NCBI GenBank assembly: GCA_946411635.1
Contig: CAMKES010000001.1
Span: 339,696-403,695 of the forward strand
Length of the DNA: 64,000 bases
Direction of reading: 5' to 3'
Source of the DNA: an uncultured Clostridia bacterium
GTDB lineage: Bacteria; Bacillota; Clostridia; Christensenellales; CAG-138
Of this stretch, positions 52,101 through 58,833 are shown in pieces (positions within the stretch are counted from its first letter, which is position 1; each line of letters starts with the position of its first letter). The position numbers were made by a program, and so were the translations under genes. The notes beneath the pieces were generated by a model. It was not told the DNA's origin. It did not search any database and saw only the letters and a list, made by a program, of their open reading frames with translations.

Positions 52101-52593
52101 AGGTGTCCTTCAGATACCGGGCGATCTCGTAGGCCTGTTCGTCCTGATGATGCAGAAACGCCTGCGGAATGTCGCCCGCAAGACACGCGGACAGACAGAT
52201 CAGCCCCTCGCTGTGTTCCTTCAGAAGATGATAGTCGATCCGGGGTTTATAATAGAACCCGTGAATAAACGCTTCGGAAGACAGATACATCAGGTTCTGA
52301 TAACCGGCCTGGTTTTTGGCAAGCAGGATCAGATGCGCCCATTCACGGTCACGCGATTCCGGCATGTCATACTGTTTTTTGGTGACGTACGTCTCCATGC
52401 CGAGAATCGGCTTGATCCCCTCCGCTTTGCATGCGCGGTAGAAATCGATCACGCCGTACATCACGCCGTGATCCGTTACGGCCAGGGCGGTCTGACCGAG
52501 TTCCCTGGCGCGTTTTACGAGATCCGGGATCCTCGCCGCACCGTCCAAAAGACTGTATTGTGTATGCACATGCAAATGTACGAACGGTTTCAT
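49177..52593 (-). CDS. dnaE: DNA polymerase III subunit alpha, DnaE type
   Basis: A 1138-residue C-family replicative polymerase. An N-terminal PHP domain (FVHLHVHTQYSLLDG, residues 4-18) is followed by the polymerase core with GPGRGSGAASLAAYFLDI and the catalytic Asp pair in MPDFDVDF near residue 394, a helix-hairpin-helix region (NKRMLEALIAAGCFDGM) and a C-terminal OB fold. Size matches DnaE1/DnaE3-like enzymes of Firmicutes and it lacks the 3'-5' exonuclease insert of PolC. Start ATG follows GGAGAAG, with its own promoter upstream. Confidence 0.96.
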   Translation of the reverse strand: MKPFVHLHVHTQYSLLDGAARIPDLVKRARELGQTALAVTDHGVMYGVIDFYRACKAEGIKPILGMETYVTKKQYDMPESRDREWAHLILLAKNQAGYQNLMYLSSEAFIHGFYYKPRIDYHLLKEHSEGLICLSACLAGDIPQAFLHHQDEQAYEIARYLKDTFGDDFYIELQNHGIPEQIEVLPKLRKLARDLGIKTVATNDIHYVRKEDADAQDVLLCIQTQTFVDEPDRMRMMADEFYLKSYDELAAMLPDDLDALDNTNEIAEKCSVEIEFGVRRLPHFTAPDGMDNEAYLRRLCAEGMQRKMPDAGKEAYDRLEYELSIITKMGFVDYYLIVWDFIHYAKTHDIMVGPGRGSGAASLAAYFLDITDVDPLKYNLLFERFLNPERISMPDFDVDFCYERRQEVIDYVGRKYGDGHVAQIITFGTMAAKAVVRDVARVLRVPYADADRLAKLIPNVLKITLHEAIEMNAELKAVYESDETMRRVLDLSMKLEGLPRHSSTHAAGVVISGVPLTTVVPLTSNDGALTTQFPMTTLEELGLLKMDFLGLRTLTIIRDAISFIKAQGKTPPDFSKNDFDDPDVWKMIASGDTDAVFQLESGGMRQFMMQLKPDCFEDLIAGIALYRPGPMEQIPRYLRGKHDKDIEYLHPLMEPILKNTYGCMVYQEQVMEIVRSLAGYSYGRSDLVRRAMSKKKHEVMAKERTSFVYGTEGVDGAIKRGVPEAVANHIFDEMMDFASYAFNKAHAACYAVVSYRTAYLKHYFPTEFFAATINGYRQDTDSVSGYVYAARKLGIRILPPDVNRSMALFSVEGDAIRFGLSSVKNVSETVMRDVVRDRSDNGPFKSFNDFVARTHGLNKRMLEALIAAGCFDGMHYTRSSLLDVYAQALDAAQKDQKKRESGQISLFDLDVGRDMIEQSSVKIQTLPELPYSALLAKEREATGLYLSGHPLDAFADPLSKLPYTVQDLSDADGSGAISDDAVVTVGGMLTSCKQRPTKSGSGLIGLAVLEGVTGSVELMLFPKVLQTCSGLFYDENIVMLTGRISIREDRSNSILVDSISSLKDAVKTLYIRLPYLDAEQQKRVRRLIHAFQGSTPVVLYDTAKKIAKVAPKDWSVNPSESLIRSLKSEFGEENVVLK

Positions 52594-52625
52594 ACTCTTC
52601 TCCGCTGCCTATAACACTTCAATAT

Positions 52626-52654
52626 ATTGTACCATACAATGCGAACGCTTGCAA
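52626..52654 (-). promoter_or_regulatory. Promoter of dnaE
   Basis: On the minus strand TTGCAA and TACAAT are separated by 17 bp. The -10 ends 33 bp before the dnaE start. Confidence 0.75.
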
Positions 52655-52660
52655 CGAAAA

Positions 52661-52680
52661 AAGAACGGCAGGCCGTTCTT
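52661..52680 (-). terminator. Terminator of the asd-dapA-dapB genes
   Basis: AAGAACGG (52661-52668) pairs with CCGTTCTT (52673-52680) around a CAGG loop; on the minus strand it is followed by a T-run. It lies 13 bp after the dapB stop. Confidence 0.85.
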
Positions 52681-52693
52681 CTTCGATCAGGAA

Positions 52694-53455
52694 TTATCCG
52701 AGCATTTCGTTTACAAGATCTTCCATCGAGTAGAGGCCGTTTTTCTTGTTTATGAGAAATCCGGCCGCTTTGATCGCACCGTTTGCAAAGATGCGTTTGG
52801 ACGACGCCCGATGCAGAACGGACAGTTCCTCATCCGGTCCGAGAAACCGTACTTCATGTTCTCCGACGACCGTACCGCCGCGAACGCTGTGGAAGCCGAT
52901 CTCTCCTTTTTCACGGCGACGGTCTTTCTCCGATCTTCCGAGTACGTACGGATGCGGTTGGCCGTCCGCTTCGCGGATCGCGTCGGCAAGCATCAGCGCG
53001 GTACCGCTCGGAGCGTCGATCTTGCGGTTGTGATGCGTTTCGATGATCTCCACGTCAAACGGATCGCCGAGCAGGATCCTTGCCTGCTTCAGGAGCGCGC
53101 GCATCACGTTGATGCCGAGCGACATGTTCCCGGAACGGAATACGGGGATCGTTTCCGAAGCTGTCCGGATCTCTTCGATCAGGGAATCGGGAAGCGCCGT
53201 CGTGCAGACGACGAGCGGAAGCCTGCGCTCAAGACAGAAGCCGAGGATCTGTTTCGTCGCAGCCGGAACGGAAAAATCGATCACGGCGTCGACGTCGATA
53301 TGCACGTCATTACAGGACGAATACACGGGAAAGGGAAGCTCGCGAGAGCAGTTCGGATCGATCCCGCACACAATGGAAACGTCGGGAATCTGATCGACCG
53401 CGTCGATCAATGCCCTGCCCATCTGTCCGCCGATCCCGTTGATCAACAATTGCAT
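52694..53455 (-). CDS. dapB: 4-hydroxy-tetrahydrodipicolinate reductase
   Basis: A 253-residue NAD(P)H enzyme of the lysine and diaminopimelate pathway. Nucleotide motif INGIGGQMGRALIDA at the N-terminus, VIDFSVPAATKQIL, the catalytic His/Lys region EIIETHHNRKIDAPSGTALM near residue 145, and FANGAIKAAGFLINKKNGLY at the end. Start ATG at 53453-53455 follows GAGGTG; the longer frame overlaps dapA and is rejected. It is the last gene of asd-dapA-dapB. Confidence 0.96.
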   Translation of the reverse strand: MQLLINGIGGQMGRALIDAVDQIPDVSIVCGIDPNCSRELPFPVYSSCNDVHIDVDAVIDFSVPAATKQILGFCLERRLPLVVCTTALPDSLIEEIRTASETIPVFRSGNMSLGINVMRALLKQARILLGDPFDVEIIETHHNRKIDAPSGTALMLADAIREADGQPHPYVLGRSEKDRRREKGEIGFHSVRGGTVVGEHEVRFLGPDEELSVLHRASSKRIFANGAIKAAGFLINKKNGLYSMEDLVNEMLG

Positions 53456-53465
53456 GATGCACACC

Positions 53466-54344
53466 TCACAGCATGTCGTTCGCCCGCAGAGTCGCTTCCA
53501 TAAGCTCGAAATGCTCAAGAGAAGGCTTTACAAGAGGAAGCCGGACTTCCGGATCACAAAGCTTCAGAAGTCCCATCATGGTCTTGATCGGAATCGGGTT
53601 TACCTCGCAGAACGCGGCCTGCTGCAAAGGCAGAAGGGCCAGCTGCAGGCGCTTGGCTTCTTCCGTATCCCCGTCAAAATACGCCTTGCACATGAGATGC
53701 ATGACTTCGGGAATAATGTTCGCGACGGTGGAGATCACGCCTTTCCCGCCGATCGAAAGGATCGGAACGACATGATCGTCGTTTCCGGAATAGATATCGC
53801 ATTCCGGGCAAAGCGCGGCAAGCTTGACGATCTGTTCGATATTCCCGCTCGCTTCTTTAATGCCGACGATATTCTCGCAGGAACGAACCAGCTTATTGAC
53901 GGTCTCCGGCAGAAGATTCAGCCCGGTCCTGGACGGAACGTTGTACATGATGATCGGAAGACGGACCTGTTCCGCAATGGAACTGTAATGGGCCAGCAGT
54001 CCTTCCTGCGTCGTTTTGTTGTAGAACGGCGTAACGATCAGAAGACCGTCTGCGCCGACCGCTTCGGCAAAACGGCTTTTCTGGATCGCGTCTTCGGTAT
54101 TGTTGCTCCCCGTCCCGACGATCACCGGGATGCGGTTGCCGACGCGTTCCACGACAAAACGAATCACCTCTTCCCGTTCGTCGGAGGTAAGCGTCGCCGC
54201 CTCGCCGGTCGTGCCGAGCGCAACAATCGCATCGGTTCCGGATGCGATCTGCAATTCCACAAGATTCGTCAGAGATTTGTAATCGACCGCACCGTCATGG
54301 AACGGCGTGATCAACGCAACGGCAGAACCCGTAAAGATACTCAT
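53466..54344 (-). CDS. dapA: 4-hydroxy-tetrahydrodipicolinate synthase
   Basis: A 292-residue class I aldolase-fold enzyme that condenses pyruvate with aspartate semialdehyde. The GTTGEAATL motif is near residue 45, the catalytic Tyr in IIMYNVPSRTGLNL near residue 133, and the Schiff-base Lys in NIVGIKEASGNIEQ near residue 161. The ATG overlaps the asd stop. Its product feeds both diaminopimelate for the wall and, in spore formers, dipicolinate for the spore core. Confidence 0.97.
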   Translation of the reverse strand: MSIFTGSAVALITPFHDGAVDYKSLTNLVELQIASGTDAIVALGTTGEAATLTSDEREEVIRFVVERVGNRIPVIVGTGSNNTEDAIQKSRFAEAVGADGLLIVTPFYNKTTQEGLLAHYSSIAEQVRLPIIMYNVPSRTGLNLLPETVNKLVRSCENIVGIKEASGNIEQIVKLAALCPECDIYSGNDDHVVPILSIGGKGVISTVANIIPEVMHLMCKAYFDGDTEEAKRLQLALLPLQQAAFCEVNPIPIKTMMGLLKLCDPEVRLPLVKPSLEHFELMEATLRANDML

Positions 54345-55342
54345 TTTCCCTTCCCCCTTAACAAGTATTCAAGAATCTGTACCGCATTCGTTGCGGCGCC
54401 TTTTCGGACGTTGTCCGCGACGCACCAAAAGTTCAGTCCGTTCTCAACGGAATCATCGCGGCGGATGCGTCCGACGTAGACCGGATCCGTTCCGGCGGCA
54501 TAGACCGGCATCGGATACACATTGTTTTTCGGATCGTCCTGTACGATCATCCCATCGGTCGCTTTCAGGAGCCGGAAAACCTCCTCAAGATCAAACGGGC
54601 GTTCGAACTCAACGTTGATGCTCTCGCTGTGACCGTTGAATACGGGAACGCGGACGCACGTCGCGCTGATGCGGAGATCGTCCCTTGAGAGGATCTTCCG
54701 TGTTTCGTCGATCATTTTCTGTTCTTCTTTTGTGTTTCCGTTTTCGAGGAACACATCGATATGCGGAATACAGTTGCCGGCGATCGGATGCGGGAATTTC
54801 TTCGGCAGCGCGCCGCACAGGCCGTCTTCAAGGTCCTGATATCCCTTTTGCCCGGCGCCGGAAACCGCCTGGTACGTCGAGTAGACGATGCGCTTGATGC
54901 GGAACGCGCGATCGAGCGTCTTCAGCGGAACGACGGCCTGGATTGTCGAACAGTTCGGGTTTGCTACGATCCCTTTCGGAATGGATGACAGCGCTTCCGG
55001 ATTCACTTCCGGAACAACGAGCGGAACAAGAGGATCCATACGCCAGAAGCTGGAATTGTCGATCACGATCGCGCCGGACCGCGCGGCAATCGGCGCGAAC
55101 CGTTCGCTGACGGAACCGCCCGCGGAAAACAGCGCGTACTGGAACATCCCATCCGGAAAGCTGTCTTCACGCAGTTCGCAAACGGAATGCGTTTCCCCGA
55201 AACAAACGATTTCCGAGCCTGCGCTTTTTGAAGATGCAAATAAAGAATACTCCGCGTCAACGCCTCGTTCCTCAAGCACCTTCAGGAACATCCGGCCGAC
55301 CATTCCGGTCGCACCGACGACAGCGATCCTCGGTTTTCTCAT
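54341..55342 (-). CDS. asd: Aspartate-semialdehyde dehydrogenase
   Basis: A 333-residue NADPH enzyme that reduces aspartyl phosphate. N-terminal nucleotide motif IAVVGATGMVGRMFLKVLEE, active-site Cys in IVANPNCSTIQAVVPL near residue 130, and RVPVFNGHSESINVEFE near residue 240. It has a near-consensus promoter that lies in the 3' end of spoIIP, so it can be expressed apart from the spore genes. It overlaps dapA by 4 nt. Confidence 0.96.
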   Translation of the reverse strand: MRKPRIAVVGATGMVGRMFLKVLEERGVDAEYSLFASSKSAGSEIVCFGETHSVCELREDSFPDGMFQYALFSAGGSVSERFAPIAARSGAIVIDNSSFWRMDPLVPLVVPEVNPEALSSIPKGIVANPNCSTIQAVVPLKTLDRAFRIKRIVYSTYQAVSGAGQKGYQDLEDGLCGALPKKFPHPIAGNCIPHIDVFLENGNTKEEQKMIDETRKILSRDDLRISATCVRVPVFNGHSESINVEFERPFDLEEVFRLLKATDGMIVQDDPKNNVYPMPVYAAGTDPVYVGRIRRDDSVENGLNFWCVADNVRKGAATNAVQILEYLLRGKGK

Positions 55343-55372
55343 ATAGAAATACTCCTGATTGTATTTTTTTAT

Positions 55373-55401
55373 ATAATATCATTTGTCCGGATGATTGTCA
55401 A
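55373..55401 (-). promoter_or_regulatory. Promoter of asd-dapA-dapB
   Basis: On the minus strand a perfect TTGACA and TATTAT are separated by 17 bp. The -35 overlaps the stop of spoIIP (55398). Confidence 0.85.
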
Positions 55402-56312
55402 TTCGGGACCCAGTCCGAAGCGGGGATCCGCTCGGAGCAGTATGAAAGAACGATGCATTCCGCAAGATAACGCATCGAAGCTTTTGCCTGATCCAGCGTG
55501 TTGGCATTGTGACCGACTTCGACAAGAAGGCAGTTTGGCGCAACGTGCTGATTGTATCGACCGCTTTTGATCCTGACCTGTCTCGCAAACGACGGTTCGA
55601 TTATATTCAGTCGTGCGGAGATCCGTTCCGCAAGGGACAGATTCGTCGTATAAAAAGGCTTTTCGGTGTATTTCTCCCCCTTGCCGACAACGAACATCAG
55701 CCTTGCGCATTCCGTGCCGTTTACAGTCACGAAATCGCACGGCTGATCCGTCTCGCGGTACGCGTCGCGATGCAGATCGATGTACAAAACGATCGAAGGA
55801 CATTCGTTTCGGTATTTCAGCATGGTCATAAGACTTCGTTCGTATGCCGTTGCAAGCTTGGGCGGCTCATGATCGGTCACATCGTGAATGACATGAACAC
55901 CGTATTCCGTTTCCAGAATCTGTTTCAGTTCCTCGCCTACCGCGATCACGTTCTTCGCCGGATCATCCGTCCGCCATTCCGAAGTGGACCGGTACTCATC
56001 CTCGCTGCTTTTATAATACGCTTCCGTCGTGTGCGTATGATAGATCAGAACCGTCGGTTCCGATTTCCGAAGCGATCCCGGATCGGAAATCGGATCGATC
56101 GCAGCCTGCAGCGAATGCAATTCCGCATGCTCGTCCGCTCCGGACGGCGCAAATACGGGGACCGGTTCCGAGCAGTCCCCCTTTGCCGTTCGAACGACGG
56201 AAATCGACAGCGGGATCACGGCGATCCACCCGAGAGCAAGCAAGAGCCATGCGAATCGGGAAGGTCCGCATGACCGCTTGCGAAGTCTGTATCGTTTGCA
56301 ATTCTTTTTCAC
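55398..56312 (-). CDS. spoIIP: Stage II sporulation protein SpoIIP
   Basis: A 304-residue membrane-anchored peptidoglycan hydrolase that works with SpoIID and SpoIIM to drive engulfment of the forespore. An N-terminal basic stretch and one hydrophobic segment (FAWLLLALGWIAVIPLSISV) are followed by the SpoIIP amidase domain with PTVLIYHTHTTEAYY near residue 90, IDLHRDAYRE and the Glu of NCLLVEVGHNANTLDQA. GTG at 56310-56312 is chosen because GGAGGTG is 6 nt upstream. A sigma-E type promoter lies in the short gap to gpr. Confidence 0.93.
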   Translation of the reverse strand: MKKNCKRYRLRKRSCGPSRFAWLLLALGWIAVIPLSISVVRTAKGDCSEPVPVFAPSGADEHAELHSLQAAIDPISDPGSLRKSEPTVLIYHTHTTEAYYKSSEDEYRSTSEWRTDDPAKNVIAVGEELKQILETEYGVHVIHDVTDHEPPKLATAYERSLMTMLKYRNECPSIVLYIDLHRDAYRETDQPCDFVTVNGTECARLMFVVGKGEKYTEKPFYTTNLSLAERISARLNIIEPSFARQVRIKSGRYNQHVAPNCLLVEVGHNANTLDQAKASMRYLAECIVLSYCSERIPASDWVPN

Positions 56313-56329
56313 GTTCCGCACCTCCGATA

Positions 56330-56357
56330 TACGATATGCGGAAGGAAAAGGATTTAT
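56330..56357 (-). promoter_or_regulatory. Candidate sigma-E promoter of spoIIP
   Basis: On the minus strand ATA (56357-56355), 16 bp, then CATATCGT, fitting ATA-N16-CATAnnnT. The -35 overlaps the gpr stop codon, and the start codon lies 18 bp after the -10. Confidence 0.6.
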
Positions 56358-57199
56358 CGCAGGATTTTTTCGAGTTCCGTGTAGCTGTCACCGAATACGG
56401 TCCTGTTGATCGCATCGGCGAGCACACGGGAAGCGTCCCGGATCAACGCGTCGATGTCCTTCGGCGTAACGATGAAATTCCTTGCGGCAGGATCGGAGAC
56501 GGTTTGTCCGCCGAACGCGGATACGATCGTGTTCGCGCTGACGACGGTCGGAACGCCGATCGCGATCACCGGAACGTGCAGCGACTCTTTTGTCAGCATC
56601 GAACGGAAGTTTCCGACTCCGGCGCCCGGCGCGATCCCGCTGTCATTAAACTGGATCGTACAGCCGATATGATCGATCGAACTTGCCGCAAGGGAGTCCA
56701 CGAGAATGACGAGCCCCGGACGGATCTTTTCGGTCACGGCGGAAACGACCTCCGCCGTTTCCAGTCCGGTCACGCCGAACACGTTGGCGCAAAACGACGT
56801 TGTGACCGGCGTGTCGGCCGGAAGAAGCTCCTTCATATGCAGATGAACGTGCCTCGTGACGAGAACGTATTCCGCCGTTTTTGTTCCGAGCGCATCCGCC
56901 GTCACGTATCTGTTTCCGAGTCCGACCACAAGCGCGTTCCGGATTTTGCCCGTTACGCGTTCCAGTTCCCTTGACAGGAGGATCGAGATCGTTTTTCGTC
57001 CGTCCGCATCGGCAAACAGGTCCGGCTCGGCATGGATCGTGACGTAAGAGCCGATCGGCTTGTCCAGAAGTCTTGCGGCGCGTTCCTCCGTTACGTCGAT
57101 CCGGACAACGGTTATTCCGTCGAATCGTTCCGTTTCTTCCGAAACGCCCGGGCAGTCCGGAAACCTGTCTCTGGATTCTTTTGCAAGATCTGTTCGCAT
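56354..57199 (-). CDS. gpr: Spore germination protease GPR
   Basis: A 281-residue A25 aspartic-type protease that degrades small acid-soluble spore proteins at germination. Conserved stretches are ALVVGLGNRYVTADALG near residue 90, VILVDSLAASSIDHIGCTIQ near residue 165, GIAPGAGVGNFR and VIAIGVPTVVSANTIV. The family makes a short N-terminal propeptide (here MRTDLAKESRDRF or longer). Start ATG at 57197-57199 follows GGAGGTGTGC. The spoIVA terminator ends just before this ribosome site, so expression needs read-through or a promoter inside spoIVA. Confidence 0.93.
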   Translation of the reverse strand: MRTDLAKESRDRFPDCPGVSEETERFDGITVVRIDVTEERAARLLDKPIGSYVTIHAEPDLFADADGRKTISILLSRELERVTGKIRNALVVGLGNRYVTADALGTKTAEYVLVTRHVHLHMKELLPADTPVTTSFCANVFGVTGLETAEVVSAVTEKIRPGLVILVDSLAASSIDHIGCTIQFNDSGIAPGAGVGNFRSMLTKESLHVPVIAIGVPTVVSANTIVSAFGGQTVSDPAARNFIVTPKDIDALIRDASRVLADAINRTVFGDSYTELEKILR

Positions 57200-57212
57200 G
57201 CACACCTCCAAA

Positions 57213-57234
57213 AAACTCGGCCGAAGCCGAGTTT
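57213..57234 (-). terminator. spoIVA terminator abutting the gpr ribosome site
   Basis: AAACTCGGC (57213-57221), loop, GCCGAGTTT (57226-57234). On the minus strand the T-run is followed immediately by GGAGGTG, the gpr ribosome site. Confidence 0.85.
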
Positions 57235-57249
57235 ATTGTTTCCCGATTT

Positions 57250-58728
57250 TTAAAGCATGATGCAGATCATGCCGCTGCATCCGTCGTTGACGATCTTCTG
57301 CAAGGCGCCTTTCAGTTTCATCTGCACGTCTTCATTCATTCCCGTGCTCTTTCCCTGCATTCCCTCGCTGATCAGATCGTAAAGCGTCTTTCCGTACAGT
57401 TTGATATGCAGATAATCGTCTCCGCACGCTTCGGACGATTCCGTCAGATAGTTCAAAAAGTCGCGACTCTGCTGTTCCGTCCCGATCAACGGCTCGATAT
57501 CGTTGTCGACGTCGACACGGATCAGATGCAGTCCGCTCGCCTTCGTATGAAGACGCACGCCGTATTTCCCGCCCATATGGAACAGTTCCGGCTTTGAGAT
57601 CTCCATCCGGTCCGGATCCGGCTCAACGATCCCGTATCCGGAATCCATGGCCCTGTTCAGCGCGTCCGACAGTCTGTCGTACTCCTTTTTCGCCTTTACA
57701 AAGCCGTTGATCGCAGACATCAGCTCGAAATCGTTGCGGATATCCGTTCCGCACGCATCGCTCAGGACCGAGTAAAACACGCCTTCCTTCGGACGCAGAT
57801 CAATAAACGCTCTCCCCGTATCAAGGTCGATCCGTTCGATATCGGCCGATTGGAAAGATTCCAGTTCGGAAAATCTGCCTGCGACCTTCTTCACGTCGCG
57901 AACGGAATGCACGTCGGAAATACAGTCGGAGAGCGTCTTCAGCATATCCGATAAGATCGGATGCTCCGGATTCAGCGCGTGTAAAAAAGACGGTCCGTTC
58001 AAGCCGATCATTTTCAGCGGGAACGCATAAAGGATCTCGGTCAGGATCGAAGTCAGAACGCGTTCCGAAAGATGCAGAAGATCGACGATGATCGGCTTCA
58101 GTCCGAATCGATCCTCAAGTTCTTCCGCGGCGCGTGCGGCGGCGTCACCGTCCGGGTCCTTCGTATTCAGGAGCAGTACGAACGGTTTTCCCGTCGAGCG
58201 AACCGTGTTCATACACGTTTCTTCCGCATCGGCATAGTTCTCCCGCGGGATATCGGTGATCGTTCCGTCCGTGAAAACGACGACGCCGATCGTTGCGTGG
58301 TCCGTGATCACTTTTTCCGTTCCGATCTCCGCCGCGCGCTCAAACGGAATGTCCTCTTCCGCCCACGGCGTCGAGACCATTCTGACCTCGCCTTCCTCCT
58401 CCGTGCCCAGGGCTCCGGGAACCATGTACCCTACGCAATCGACGAGCCGCATCTTTGCGGTCATCGTGTCGTCGAACCGAATCGATGCGGCGTCGTCCGG
58501 AATGAATTTCGGCTGCGTGGTCATGACCGTTTTGCCGGCGCCGCTCTGCGGCAGTTCATCGATCAGACGATTCCGCTCGAATTCGTTTTCCATATTCGGT
58601 ACCATAAGCAGCTCGGCGAACTTCTTGATAAACGTCGATTTGCCCGTACGGACCGGTCCGACGACGCCGAGGTAAATGTCGCCCTGCGTACGCTCCATAA
58701 TATCGTGATAAAGAGTTGTTCTGTCCAT
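57250..58728 (-). CDS. spoIVA: Stage IV sporulation protein A (coat morphogenetic ATPase)
   Basis: A 492-residue SpoIVA. This ATPase polymerises on the forespore surface as the basement layer of the coat. The N-terminal Walker A is VVGPVRTGKSTFIKKF near residue 22, followed by MRLVDCVGYMVPGA, GVVVFTDGTITDIPRENY and LLNTKDPDG of the GTPase-derived fold. The C-terminus ends in GCSGMICIML, as in other clostridial SpoIVA, the part that anchors to SpoVM and the membrane. Start ATG follows GGGAGG, with a sigma-E type promoter upstream. Confidence 0.97.
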   Translation of the reverse strand: MDRTTLYHDIMERTQGDIYLGVVGPVRTGKSTFIKKFAELLMVPNMENEFERNRLIDELPQSGAGKTVMTTQPKFIPDDAASIRFDDTMTAKMRLVDCVGYMVPGALGTEEEGEVRMVSTPWAEEDIPFERAAEIGTEKVITDHATIGVVVFTDGTITDIPRENYADAEETCMNTVRSTGKPFVLLLNTKDPDGDAAARAAEELEDRFGLKPIIVDLLHLSERVLTSILTEILYAFPLKMIGLNGPSFLHALNPEHPILSDMLKTLSDCISDVHSVRDVKKVAGRFSELESFQSADIERIDLDTGRAFIDLRPKEGVFYSVLSDACGTDIRNDFELMSAINGFVKAKKEYDRLSDALNRAMDSGYGIVEPDPDRMEISKPELFHMGGKYGVRLHTKASGLHLIRVDVDNDIEPLIGTEQQSRDFLNYLTESSEACGDDYLHIKLYGKTLYDLISEGMQGKSTGMNEDVQMKLKGALQKIVNDGCSGMICIML

Positions 58729-58756
58729 AGAAACCTCCCGATCCTGCTCTTTGTTT

Positions 58757-58784
58757 TACAGTATGCCGCCAAAATCCGCGTTAT
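58757..58784 (-). promoter_or_regulatory. Candidate sigma-E promoter of spoIVA
   Basis: On the minus strand ATA (58784-58782), 16 bp, then CATACTGT (58765-58758), fitting ATA-N16-CATAnnnT. It lies back to back with the promoter of the divergent ABC transporter gene. Confidence 0.6.
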
Positions 58785-58798
58785 TCGGGTTTCTGTTA

Positions 58799-58827
58799 TA
58801 GACAAAAGCGATCGAATCGGGTATGAT
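58799..58827 (+). promoter_or_regulatory. Promoter of the ABC exporter gene, predicting a leaderless mRNA
   Basis: TAGACA (58799-58804) and TATGAT (58822-58827) are separated by 17 bp. The ATG at 58834 lies 7 nt after the -10, where transcription should start; no proper ribosome site precedes it. Confidence 0.6.
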
Positions 58828-58833
58828 GGAAAC

